In this document: positions 1 to 10,255 of the stretch, piece after piece
Position numbering within the stretch: the first letter of the stretch is position 1
Layout: each line of letters starts with the position of its first letter
NCBI GenBank assembly: GCA_012295275.1
Contig: CM022677.1
Span: 2,905,007-2,947,789 of the forward strand
Source: Chrysomallon squamiferum
Lineage: Eukaryota; Mollusca; Gastropoda; Neomphalida; Peltospiridae
Length of the DNA: 42,783 bases
Reading direction: 5' to 3'
The notes under the pieces: generated by a model
Told to the model about the DNA's origin: nothing
Seen by the model: the letters and a program-made list of their open reading frames with translations, nothing else
The model's database searches: none
Translations under genes and position numbers: made by a program

Positions 1-348
1 AACATGTATACAAATTAATATAACTGAGATTCACATGATAAATGACATAATTGCCTGAACACGTTGTGTATGCACTAATTTGCTAACAGCCATTTTGTAT
101 TAGAAACAAAACATCGATGTGTGTATTTTGATGTTTAATTTTATGTTTGTGACAATAGCGTGGCATTTGAAAGTTCGATACTTTGCCGTTTTTTAGGTCG
201 CTTTGCAATGAGTTCAATAAAAGAAAGCATATGTGCATCATACGTATTTATGTAGACTTCTGCTTTTGACATTTAATCTAAATGAGTGAATTCACTTAGG
301 TGTTAACACACTAATACTGTTCTTGTTCATTTAGCTGTGTAAAGGACA
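1..348. other. AT-rich intergenic DNA
   Basis: No open frame, repeat or splice-flanked exon stands out in this stretch. Confidence 0.6.
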
Positions 349-350
349 TA

Positions 351-420
351 GGTTTTCAACCTGAGGGTCATGACCTCCAGAGGGGTCACCAGACTTTTTT
401 CTGGGGGTCGCGGGATCGTT
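351..420 (+). mobile_element. hAT-like transposon terminal fragment
   Basis: The block begins GGTTTTCAACCTGAGGGTCA and continues with further GGGGTC-type blocks (391-398, 402-412) around a CCAGA...TCTGG hairpin. This resembles the ends of hAT (Charlie-type) DNA transposons, whose termini typically read GGTTCTCAACC followed by GGGGTCGCGACC-like sequence. No matching opposite terminus or 8-bp duplication was found, because a long GA tract follows directly. It is therefore probably a solo or truncated non-autonomous end. The family assignment rests on remembered consensus features. Confidence 0.4.
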
Positions 421-463
421 CTTGAGCGAGGGTACGTTTTAGTTTTTTTCAACTTGACTTGGA

Positions 464-465
<2 letters not shown>

Positions 466-522
<57 letters not shown>
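466..522. repeat. (GA)n microsatellite
   Basis: Essentially perfect GA dinucleotide tract followed by an A-rich run. Arg-Glu or Ser-Leu open frames over it are composition artefacts. Confidence 0.95.
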
Positions 523-523
<1 letters not shown>

Positions 524-1540
524 AAAACAAAAAAAAAAAATATTTACTATTTTATTTAACTTTAAAACATTCAGTTTTAACAACCTGTGTAAAAGGCAAT
601 TACATAAGCCTAATATAATTATATATACAAAACGTGTACTGACTCAACTGCTCTGAAAGAACTGAAATTACATGATATGAAAAGTATGTACAAGGAGATG
701 ACTCTTATAGTTATATGTAGTTTTGTCTAACATTAATTAAATTACATTATTAATGTATTTCTTTTCTTTTAATTTCTTTACTACTCTTTCTTATTCATTC
801 ATTCTTTCTTTCTTTCCTTTCTTTCTTTCTTTCTTTCTTCCTTTCTAACTACAAAAGCAATATTTAACATTAATTTCCTTTCTTTTACTTTTATTATTAT
901 TTTAGTAAAACAAGAAAAATTTGTTTGAGTTATAATTTTGCTAAATCAAATTATTCAGTACATAAATATGATAAACTGATATTATTTATTTTGACTTGCT
1001 GTTGAAATTGATTTTTGAATATCAGAATCACTCCATGTTACTTATTTAAAATTTGTTTGAAATCGAATTTCAGTAAATGTTTCTATAAGGATTCTTTTAC
1101 GCTATATTTGTCGGTATTCATAAGAAGATAGTAGTCACTGCAATAAAACAAAGGTTTGAAGGTATATTTAAATAAACTAGTAAATAAATAAATGCATAAT
1201 GAAAGAAATAAAGAAACAAAGAAAAAAAAAAAAGAAAGAAAGAAAGACAGAAAGAAAGATAGAAAAGCAAACAGTCAAACAAACAACAACCCAACAAACA
1301 AATAAACATACAAATAAATAAATATGAAATAAAAGTAAGTAAACAAATTTAAAAAAAGAAGTAATTTATTAATTATATGACAATACAAAATTAAAAAAAA
1401 AAAAAAATATTAATAAAATGAAAAAAGAAAATGAAATAATAATAAAAAAATAAAAAATAAAAAAAGGAAAAATATCCCCACAGAAATCTTTAAATATATA
1501 TATTTTTTTTTTCTTATATACCTTAAACGGGCCCCCAGGC
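523..1540. other. AT-rich low-complexity stretch
   Basis: Contains (TTTC)n near 800-845, purine-rich AAAGAAAG blocks near 1200-1265, and A-rich runs to 1460. No gene seen. Confidence 0.6.
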
Positions 1541-1947
1541 AATCGATTTCTTTTTGCAAAACCGTGATTGAACTCTTGTTAGTTTTAATGGAATTTTTTA
1601 GGCGGGGCCGCACTTTGTATTGGACCGTGTACTGCTTACATTAGACCCCCTGTTTTGGATCAAGCTTGACGGATCGTAAATCGATGGCTTTGTGAATGCC
1701 GTAATGTTCTTCACAGCCGTTTTGTGATCCAAGAAATTCGCTTTTTAACCATGGCAATAAGACCGAGAGCCGGCCGAGTAGAACAGAATATCGGCCATTT
1801 TGACAGGAACCGAAACAGACGGCTGATTGATAGGCAAATGTATTTGAGAACATTAACGTATCAACTGACCCTGAAATGTGAAATTTAAATGTGTGCTCTT
1901 TCGATATAAAACATCAGTGATTGAATAAAAAAAAAAAAAAAAAAAAA
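1541..1947 (+). mobile_element. possible A-tailed retroposed unit
   Basis: A roughly 400-bp island, clearly richer in G+C and CpG than its surroundings, ends with AATAAA at 1924-1929 that runs straight into about 21 A residues. This looks like a reverse-transcribed polyadenylated insert, such as a LINE/SINE 3' end or a processed transcript. No target-site duplication was recognised and the left border is estimated from the composition change. Confidence 0.3.
1751..1888 (+). CDS. small ORF, 45 codons, unknown
   Basis: The ATG lies in a strong Kozak context (ACCATGG). The product begins MAIRPRAGRVEQNIGHFDRN, is rich in Arg and Asn, and ends at TAA 1886-1888. The same frame stays open upstream to a TGA at 1667-1669, so this could be part of a longer 72-codon exon rather than a free-standing gene. 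The ORF sits in the G+C-richer island just before the A-tail, so it may be the last coding segment of a retroposed transcript. No domain, signal peptide or membrane segment is visible and no family is recognised. A chance ORF is quite possible. Confidence 0.22.
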   Translation: MAIRPRAGRVEQNIGHFDRNRNRRLIDRQMYLRTLTYQLTLKCEI

Positions 1948-3274
1948 GAAATCACGAAATCTACATTCTTGGACGCATGGATGATTCATGCGCGGGAATA
2001 TTAATTAATTAATCAGTTCTTTTCTCGTTTCTGTTGTAAATAACGGAATGTTAAGGTGACATGTTTATGTTCGTGTGTTTCCGTGAGTTTTCTTTAGTTT
2101 CGCAAATAACTAATATATCAAATGAACACCTTAATTCTTGACTTGTGAAAGAGAAAGAGCAAATGTTTGAATAACTAAAAATGGAGATATAAAAACCTTT
2201 TTTTGTTGTTTGCAGTTAACGAAAGAAAGAAAGAAAGAAAGAAAAATAATAATTGTTTTCTCTTTCACTTTTTCTTTGTCTCTCTCTGTTTTTCTCTCTC
2301 TCAATACCTCTTGCTCTTACACACACACACATTTTTTTCTTTTTTTTTTTTTTCCTTTTATTTACACTCAAATTGAAATTTATATACGATAAATATATAA
2401 ATCGTTGTAAAAGAAACATAGGGAGAAAGAAAAAAATATTAAAAGATGATACCATTATTTTTTATTGCAGAATTTAAAAAAAAATTTTTTGTTGAATTAC
2501 TTGATGTTTCAGCGAAATTATGATTCAGAATTTCTGACTGTTTTGAAATGAATACATTATTATAATTTATATAGGTGTTTAATTTTGTGTGAGTGTGTCT
2601 GTTAATGTATATATGCATGTCATGTATATATAATGTGAATCTGTATTGAAATAATATATTATTTATATATTTATATATAAATAAGAGCAATTATGCAGCA
2701 TTCACTGCATCCCCCTCAACCACCCACCTACGCAGAACCTTCAACAACACAGTGACAACACTTCAGACACGTAACTATACTCACACACACGCACGCACAC
2801 AAAGCCACATGCGCTAACAGTAAACCATTTTGTTACAAACCCTCGCGAATTCGTCCAAGCTATGCACATTTTATATCAGCACAGTAATTAAATATATAAT
2901 TACCTCTGACCATCACTCGAAATGTGTAAACAGTTAAAGAGAATGACCGTTCAAGGGGAAACAATCCAGTACAGTTTATTAACATGACAAAACGAAAAAC
3001 CTACACGACAGCTTTGTAAGCAGGAAAAGGAACGATAACCGAAAAGAAATAGTCTACTTTGCCTGAGTCTCGTAGTAAATGTTCCAGTCAAGATGATTAT
3101 TTATCAGTGAAAGCGTTGTGCTGATAACAGACCAGTAATTATAACACATAATCATTGATTCTAGGCTCAAAAATATTAAATAATTATTTTCTTTTCTCTA
3201 AAAAAGGTACTTAGTAGTTTGTTTTTGTCTTTCACTTAATTATCTTGTTTGTTGTAAATTTTACAGAAAATGTT

Positions 3275-3280
<6 letters not shown>
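1948..3280. other. AT-rich stretch without gene
   Basis: Holds (GAAA)n near 2220-2245, CT/TTTCTC-rich DNA near 2250-2310 and a short (CA)n near 2320. It also has a small cytosine-rich patch at 2700-2830. Nothing coding was recognised. Confidence 0.55.

Positions 3281-3342
<62 letters not shown>
3281..3342. repeat. (GA)n microsatellite
   Basis: Uninterrupted GA tract of about 62 bp. Confidence 0.95.
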
Positions 3343-3347
<5 letters not shown>

Positions 3348-3936
3348 TACACAAAGTCATTTAGTTTATTTTATTTTTTATTCATTTGTTCATTAAAAGC
3401 ATTTATACTTAAAGATTTATTATTACTATTTAGATTAGTTTGTTTATCAGAACATTTTATTCTATATTTTATAATTTCTGTACAGTATAATTTAAAACAC
3501 TATATAGGTATTTTGTTTATTTATGTTTTCAAATTGTATTTTTATTTATTCTCTGTTTATTTTACTTTATTTTACAACTCTTAAAATATAGTACATAACT
3601 TTTGACATTACATTTACAGATTATTAATTTTATTTTATACGAAATTATTGCATTTACTTAAATATATTTCATTTAATTATTTTTCATTCATTCATTTATC
3701 AGTATATTATATATTCATTTATTTATTCTTTTTTATTCCTATTAATAACATTGTTTAGTGTGTCAATTTGGGAAATTAATAATTAAAAATAAATAAATAA
3801 GAGAAAATATGCTAAAAACAAATTAAAAAAGAAAAAAATCCTCCACTTTTATTACACAACCATAATCACATTTTTTTTTTATCATTTTATTATTTTTTTA
3901 AAGAAAACAAAAAATCACATATTTCACTTTCTTTAC
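3343..3936. other. very AT-rich stretch
   Basis: T-rich DNA with TTTA/ATTT runs. No exon or structured repeat seen. Confidence 0.6.
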
Positions 3937-4143
3937 CGAGCTGTTCTGTTTTTGTCCGTGTTTCTTTTGAGAAATGACTTTATCTGATGCCGACACTTGT
4001 GATTTATCCGGAGGATGCTTTGAAATCGTCCGGAACAAGACGGACAATTTGCTTGGCCCTTCGTCCTCGGTCAGAGAAATTAACTGCATGACTAAATTGA
4101 ATTCTTTAACCAATTCTAAGGGTGGCTTAACGTTGGTATTGAG
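3937..4143 (-). CDS. candidate coding exon, unknown protein
   Basis: On the minus strand an open frame runs from just after a stop at 4144-4146. It reads ...ELVKEFNLVMQLISLTEDEG and continues through a Lys/Ser/Gln-rich segment with KHPPDKSQ and SQKKHGQK. A CG|GTAAAG sequence just below 3937 would serve as the 5' splice site. The block has more CpG and far less homopolymer than its neighbours, which is why it is listed. No ATG of good context opens the frame and the 3' splice site upstream is weak. An opposite-strand ORF (4168-4470) covers the adjoining CpG-richer part but degenerates into poly-Phe. The product has no recognised domain; it could be a remnant exon or a chance ORF. Confidence 0.25.
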
Positions 4144-4340
4144 TTAAAAGTTAATAACGCCGCTAAAATGAACGGATTTGTAAGAAATTACTGTAGAAAA
4201 CGCTTCGGCAAATCAAGATCGACCATCTTCGTGTTGATTACTCGTGTTGGTCCTGTTGTCGTGACGTCGTCTGCGCAATGGTTTTGGCGGCAATCCACAG
4301 GACTTAGTAGCGAATTCTTGTTACAAACGTTTAAAAGGAA
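4144..4340. promoter_or_regulatory. CpG-richer block with CRE-like site
   Basis: This segment is enriched in CpG compared with its surroundings and contains a near-CRE, TGACGTCG, around 4262. It lies just upstream of the candidate minus-strand exon, so a promoter or first-exon region is possible but unproven. Confidence 0.2.
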
Positions 4341-4469
4341 GAATTTCTGTGCCAAGATATTTAATTTTCTTTTTGTCCTTTTTTTTTTCTTTTCTTTTTT
4401 TTACTGCATGTTGAATTTGCTTAATTTTTCTTCTGTATCATTCCCCCCATTCTCATATTTATCTTTATA

Positions 4470-4714
4470 ATAATCAGAAAAAAAAGAAAGAAAAAAAAAG
4501 AATCGAATTAAGAAAGATAGAAAAAAGGAGAGACACAAAATTAGATGAAGTATGGACTGGTAGTTAGAAAGAAAGAGAGAGATAAAATGGAAAAAAGAAA
4601 AAGTGAGATAGATTTATAGACTGATAGATATAAAAAAGAATAAAAGAGACAGAAAGGCAGAAAGACAGAGAAAGGGAAAGAAAAAACAGAGAAAGAGATA
4701 CAGAGAAACAAAGA

Positions 4715-4749
<35 letters not shown>
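4470..4749. repeat. purine-rich (GAAA/GA)n region
   Basis: Nearly 280 bp of A/G-rich strand ending in a clean (GA)n at about 4719-4749. Such strand asymmetry can form triplex DNA. Confidence 0.8.
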
Positions 4750-4752
<3 letters not shown>

Positions 4753-5578
4753 ATCAAATTTTGTTTAGTTTGTCTTGAGATAAAAACATCACTTGTTTAG
4801 TTAGGTTTTAAATTTCACCATAAGCAGTAACCAGGATTTATTACTTGTTTTCATTTCTTTATAAATAAACACAGATATCCTACTCAATGTAAAACAAATA
4901 CATGAGAATCAAGCATGCTATTTTTATATAATAATACCCATCATCACTCATCATCAGTCATCATCATAGTAATAACACTACTACTAATACTATTACTACT
5001 AAATTTAATAAACTCAATGCCATTTCATAAACTCTTTTTGTTTTAAATCTGTTAGCAGCGAGTGGTCTTCTATAATGAACCTTCTCATAAACATAAAATC
5101 AGAACATACTGCATTATATAACATAAACTAGTTAGAAAACACAGACAGTGACTGGAAATAACCTAATGGGTACACTAAGAAGGTTTGAACCAGCGACCGA
5201 CCCATCACAGGTTAAACACACATCTAAACGAGATTCTTACAGCCCGTATTTCAGAGTCACTTACTTCTCTTTCTCTCTCCTGTTGATGCACATGGCTAAA
5301 GAGCTTTCTACTGCTGTGCATGTGTAGAAAAAAAAACAAGGAAAAACTTTACTAATTTCAAAACGATTGGTAAAATATGTATACATAATAACGTTAAAAT
5401 TACTGAGTTAACAATGATTTATGTATATTTTCTTCTTATACGGAAACATGCAAATAGAAAAAAAAAAAAACCAAAAAAACCTTTGATGTGTTTGAGAGTT
5501 ATGGCAAAATGCTTGAGTTTGTTTTAAATTCAGAATTTTTGAAAGGATTTGTGATTATGAAATTTGGTCATAATGCAT
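4750..5578. other. AT-rich stretch; weak tRNA-like B-box
   Basis: Contains an ATC/ACT trinucleotide patch (4930-5000) and no gene. On the minus strand around 5180-5195 the sequence GGTTCAAACC resembles the tRNA B-box, preceded by a G/T-rich segment. This could be a very degenerate tRNA-derived repeat. The T-stem does not pair well and no A-box was found, so it is not called as a tRNA. Confidence 0.3.
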
Positions 5579-5757
5579 GTTCGTATGTGTGTCTATGTAT
5601 GTATATATTTGTGTAGGTGTGTGTGTGTATGTATGTATGTATGTAAGTTCGTGTGCGTGTGTATCTTATGAATTTGTGTATGTATGTATGTTTGTATGTA
5701 TCTGGTAGTATATATGAGTGTATGTATGTATGTATGTATGTATGTATGTATGTATGT
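5579..5757. repeat. (TATG)n / (TG)n microsatellite
   Basis: Imperfect TGTA/TATG tetranucleotide array with GT interruptions, cleanest at 5720-5757. Open frames on both strands here are repeat artefacts. Confidence 0.9.
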
Positions 5758-8469
5758 GTAACTGTATATAACATTTTCTATTACAATCATTATTTCAGAC
5801 TTTTGTCTTTTTCCCCCACAAAACTACGTAGAAAGTAACACCCATTGAATTGTTTTGAAACAAAAACAACTTTAAACAAATGTTGCCATGAAAACGTGCC
5901 AAAAAGCGTGTAAATCCTATACATCAATGAAGAGAATGAAATGAGAATCTATATAATTAAAAAATTATTTCAACACGTTAAACAGATCTTGTAAGGCGTT
6001 AATTGCAGGGTAGGTAACACAAACTAATTAATGCTTGGAGAAAAAGATGATCAGATTTGAAAAAGAAATATCAGAACTGTGTCCTAAAAGTGTATATAAA
6101 AAAAAATCTTCTTAAGACTTAATCACGGGTTTTCACCAACGTTGTGGCTGCTGACACGTGTTACAACAACTCCCAACGTTGTTTCATCTGCTCTGATGAC
6201 AATGGGACGAGCGGAAATTGGAGTTTAATGATGTCGTCGTGTTGAAAAGGACGACCTCGGTCAGCAGTTGTCCCAGCCACTAAAACAGTCGAGGGGATGC
6301 GGGTGGCTGAAGGAGAGAGAGAGAGAGAGAGAAACAAAGAAAAAGAGAGACAGAGGGAGAGGGAAAGAAAGAAAGAGAAGGATTACAGAAAGAAAAAGAT
6401 ATTAGCAAAGAAAAATGAAAATGCTGAGAGAAAGAAAAAATAGAGAAATAAATAAAGAAGACAAAAAAGTAACAGAAAAATGAGAGCGAGAGAGAGAAAG
6501 ATAGAGAGAGAGAAAGACTGAAAGAAAACCAATAAAATGATCGTGAAAGAAAAAATAGTTGTATAAAAGAGAAAGGAAGACAGAAAGAAAGAATGTTAAT
6601 TACAGAGGTATGAGAATGAGAGAGTGATGGAAAAATAATTAAAAGCTATATTACACAGTAATTAAAATGTCTGTCACATCTAGACATCTAGATAAACATT
6701 CAGAGACACTCAGACAGATGCACAGACAGACAGACACACACACTCAGACACACAGACACGCTGATAAACAGAGATAATTCACACACGTTACACTGACTGT
6801 GCAATAACAGTCACCACTGCTTGTAATAACATCAACTACAACTGTAAAGACGGCAACGATAATGATCCTGATGACGACCCTGATGACGATTATGTAGTTT
6901 ATTGCGAGACGATTTGATAAGGGATGTCTTTATGGTGCTGCTGCTGATGATGTTGATCATTGCGACATCATTGTTTTGACCATAACTTCGTAGTGCGATG
7001 CTGGTAATTAGGTGAATGCTGGCGCCATTTTTAACTTTTAACCTACAACAATATCTTCTGTGTGGAGGAGTTTATTACATTTTTTCCCAATCTAACTCAC
7101 ATAGTATAAACTTCTGTAAACGAAACATGCAGACTTTTAGCTATAACATTTTATTTTTTCTAAAACTTTTATGTTGACTTATTTTCCCGTTCTAACCTCA
7201 TAGAAAGAACTATAAGCATTACTATTAGTTTAACAAAAAACAAAATACAAACGATTTTAGCTTCTTTTCTCCTGTTTCTGTGTTATAAATAGTACAGATT
7301 AATATGTAATTAATTATTTTTCATAATGTTATTATTATTTCATTTAACTTGATTTCGTATTCCAGCTATTTCCGTTAATGAATCAAATTTTAATAAATTT
7401 TATTCTCTAATTTTCCTGTTGTTTAACCATAACAAACCTCACAAAAGAATCCACAAATAAAAAAAAGAAAAAGAAAAAGAAAAAAAAAAAAATATATATA
7501 TTTATTTATTTATAAAATTATGACATCACATTATTATTTTTTTTTTCACTATTACTTATTCTTCTCTCATTCATCCAGTATTTTATATACAATAATGCTT
7601 TCATCACTTCATTATTTTTATTATATCAGTTTTACGTTATGGTGTATTTCATTATAAAATGACTGTTTCCAGTATTAAGCTCTGCTCGTTTAGTTAACTC
7701 TTTAAACCCGTTAAACCTGGGTAGCTGCGACTTAGAGATCAAACTGTCACAACATCGCGCGTGTTTACGTAAAAGCTAATCAGACTGTTTTGTAAACAAA
7801 GACAACACATACCACCACCTCGCCTGACAGATTGCTTCCAACAAAACAACAGCAAAGAAAACATCAAAGCACCCCTGTTTATTTATTTATATATATATTG
7901 TTTTTGTAAAAGATTTATGATTTGTGTCTGTTTTTTTTTTTTTTTTTTTTTTTTTTTGAATGTTTCTAAATGTGATCTGTATTTTGAAATGTACATTTTT
8001 CTTTTCATGTTTGTTTTGTTGTAGAAATGTACATTTTGTATTACAGTATACATTATTGTCCCCACATATATCTTTTCTTTCCTTTTTTCTTTCTTTCATT
8101 CTTTTTAATTTTATAGAAATAAATACAAATAATGAAATGTATTTTACCTCCATTCTTACTTATCTTTTTCTTGAAATGTGTCCATATATTAAAATGTACA
8201 TTGCTTTGTAACAATTATTTATTTTTTCCCATTCATTTTTTTCTTTTTCTCTTTTCACACATTCATCTAAATAATGAATTCATACAATCTATTTCTGGGT
8301 TCATTTTCTTTTGGAAATGCAAATATTGAAATGTAAATTTCTTTTCCATATTTATCTTCTTTTCAGAAATTCATTGACATATTGAAATGTTCACTGTTTT
8401 TGTGTATTTCTCTTCTTTTTCAGACAGATTAGTATTACCTTGAACAATAGAAACATCACTCACTAAATA
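5758..8469. other. long gene-free stretch with simple repeats
   Basis: Includes a moderately complex block at 6120-6305, a purine-rich GA/GAAA zone at 6310-6640, and a GAT/CAT-rich patch at 6840-6970. It also has a 27-nt T-run near 7931-7957, and T-rich DNA in which the word GAAATGTACATTT-like recurs (7985-8390). No exon with splice sites and no known family was recognised. Confidence 0.5.
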
Positions 8470-8760
8470 ACATATAATATAAATAAATAAATAAATAAAT
8501 AAATATGAATAAATAAAGAAAAGTAAGTAAATAAATAAGAAAATGAATAAATAAACTATATTAGAAATAAAATAAAAAACAAATAAAATAATAAATAAGT
8601 AAATAAATAAATAAATAAAATATAATAATATAAAATAAACAAATATAATAAAATAATAAAAATAAATAATAGATAAATAAATAAAATAAAATAAAATAAA
8701 ATAAAATGGAAATAAAACAAAATAAAATAAATTAAAAATTAAATAAATAAAATAAACACC
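8470..8760. repeat. (AAAT)n array
   Basis: Imperfect AAAT/AAATA array of nearly 300 bp. The 152-codon minus-strand open frame over it is Tyr/Ile/Leu/Phe-only low complexity. Confidence 0.9.
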
Positions 8761-8892
8761 ATGCAATGCATTACAACACATCACAACACAACACAACACA
8801 ACACAACACAACTCATCACAACACATCACAACACATCACAACACATCACAACACATCACAACACAACACAACACAACACAACACAACACATT
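8761..8892. repeat. ACAAC / ACACATCACA pentamer array
   Basis: Tandem pentanucleotides alternate between (ACAAC)n and (ACATC-ACAAC)n, forming a higher-order 10-bp unit in the middle. Confidence 0.9.
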
Positions 8893-9147
8893 AAAAGTAA
8901 AAAAAAAAAAAAAAAAAACGATTTAAAAAACCCCCAAAACAACAAAGACGTAAAAGAATGAAAGTCGCGACCGCACAACAGAAACAAATCAAGTCTGTCG
9001 TAACTGACTGTCTGAACGATTGTTTCGTTGCTCTCATTTGGCTCGCGCAGAAATCCCGTTTAAGAGTATAACTATAGTTACTAATATTTTCATTAATTTT
9101 GTAAATAATATTTTAATCAATTTATATTGTAATCGTGTCAAGATATA

Positions 9148-9201
<54 letters not shown>

Positions 9202-9718
9202 ATATTTCTCTCTACAGTAAATTTTTATTTTTATTTTAGGCAAAATGAGTTTATATTTTACATGAGTGTTGTAATTTTTATTACCCAGACTGTGATGTGA
9301 AAAGAAACAAAACGGTGTGAAATAAAAATAAGACATGAATTAAAATGTAATAAAATGAAATGAAATAAAATAAAATAAAAAGTACATTAAAATGTAATAA
9401 AATAAAATAAAAAAATAAATGAAATGAAATGAAATGAAATAAAATAATAGTAATAATAATAATAATAATATTAATTATTTAAAATAAATAAAATAAAATG
9501 AAATTAAATAATTTATGTTCATAAGTTTGTGCCTTGGTAAACTGTCCATTCAGAATTTGATTTTAATAAAAATTCAAGAAATTATATCATTGATTAAGAA
9601 TATGTTTTCTTGTTGACTACAATATTTTTATAAATAATTCCCATTCCAAGAGAACTCTTCATAAGACTGGACAAAAACGTGCGTACATTTTTACTGATAA
9701 ATGTAGCTGGTTTCCTCT
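8893..9718. other. AT-rich stretch with (GT)n
   Basis: Holds a G+C-richer patch at 8960-9060, a (GT)n tract at 9151-9199, and AAAT/AATG-type repeats at 9340-9500. No gene seen. Confidence 0.6.
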
Positions 9719-9829
9719 AGGAATAGGAATAGGAAAAAAATTAACGTGCTAGTCAGAGCAAGCTGTTGTGAAGCATGTCTGCGACGGGCACACTTTCTGA
9801 CAGGTCAGCGGGTGTGTCCGTCGCAGAAA
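9719..9829. mobile_element. small hairpin element, copy 1
   Basis: Same ~110-bp sequence as 21641-21749: an AGGAATAGG head, A7, TTAACGTGCT, then a long hairpin, ending CGTCGCAGAAA. The hairpin arms are 9779-9793 and 9812-9826 (14 Watson-Crick pairs plus one G-T), with a nested CTGA/TCAG stem in the loop. A second small stem (TGCT/AGCA) lies upstream near 9748-9761. No target duplication is evident around this copy. Beyond 9829 it diverges from copy 2, so either copy 1 is older or it is embedded in another repeat. Confidence 0.75.
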
Positions 9830-10016
9830 AGAGTTTTGGGTAGGGAAAAGAATGGATTCTCGCCACGATTGCAGGACACAAGGAAGTGTCCAGCATATCG
9901 GATCGTAACGAGTCGGTACGGATGTATCGCAGCCGCAATCCGCCCCCCTTGATATCCGGCACAATCTCTCAGCCATCACCGGGTCTGTGTTGTTTGCCGT
10001 CCTGGTTGTTCTGCTC
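9830..10016. other. G+C-richer unique block
   Basis: Moderate G+C content with small hairpins, for example GGACAC...GTGTCC near 9873-9890. Possibly an older repeat into which the hairpin element or the adjacent LINE inserted. No gene recognised. Confidence 0.4.
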
Positions 10017-10120
10017 TTGGCTGCTGATGTTGTTTCTTTTTGGCTGCTGATGTTGTTTCTTTTTGGCTGCTGTTGTTGTTTCTTTTTTTGGCTGCTGTTG
10101 TTGTTCCTTTTTGGCTACTT
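10017..10120. repeat. 23-bp tandem repeat, about 5 copies
   Basis: Units of TTGGCTGCTGATGTTGTTTC plus a T run start at 10017, 10040, 10063, 10088 and 10111. The array sits immediately beyond the LINE 3' end. Confidence 0.85.
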
Positions 10121-10147
10121 CCTTATGGTCCACGTGGTCCAAACCTG

Positions 10148-10190
10148 TTTTTTTTTTTTTTTTTTTTTTTTTGCCAATGGTCTTTTTATT
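10148..10190 (-). terminator. LINE polyadenylation signal and A-tail
   Basis: On the minus strand AATAAA lies at 10190-10185, followed after 12 nt by 25 consecutive A residues (T-run 10148-10172). This marks the 3' end of the retrotransposon and fixes its orientation. Confidence 0.85.
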
Positions 10191-10255
10191 GTTTTAAAAG
10201 ATATTATTAAAAAAAACCTGCAACTAAAACAAATAAGAACATAAACGTAGTTAAC

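Noticed and set aside
4168-4470. 100-codon plus-strand frame starting MNGFVRNY
   Set aside because: The second half is poly-Phe/Leu from T-rich DNA, and no homology or splice support was found. The opposite-strand frame was considered slightly better.
5180-5245. tRNA-like B-box GGTTCAAACC on the minus strand
   Set aside because: No paired T-stem, A-box or cloverleaf found; too weak to call a tRNA or SINE.
8371-8829. 152-codon minus-strand frame
   Set aside because: Tyr/Ile/Leu/Phe-only product of the (AAAT)n array; no coding features.
9779-9829. Hammerhead-ribozyme-like elements (CTGA, GAAA-like words) in the hairpin element
   Set aside because: The core CUGANGA and correct GAAA spacing are absent, so the hairpin does not fit a hammerhead.
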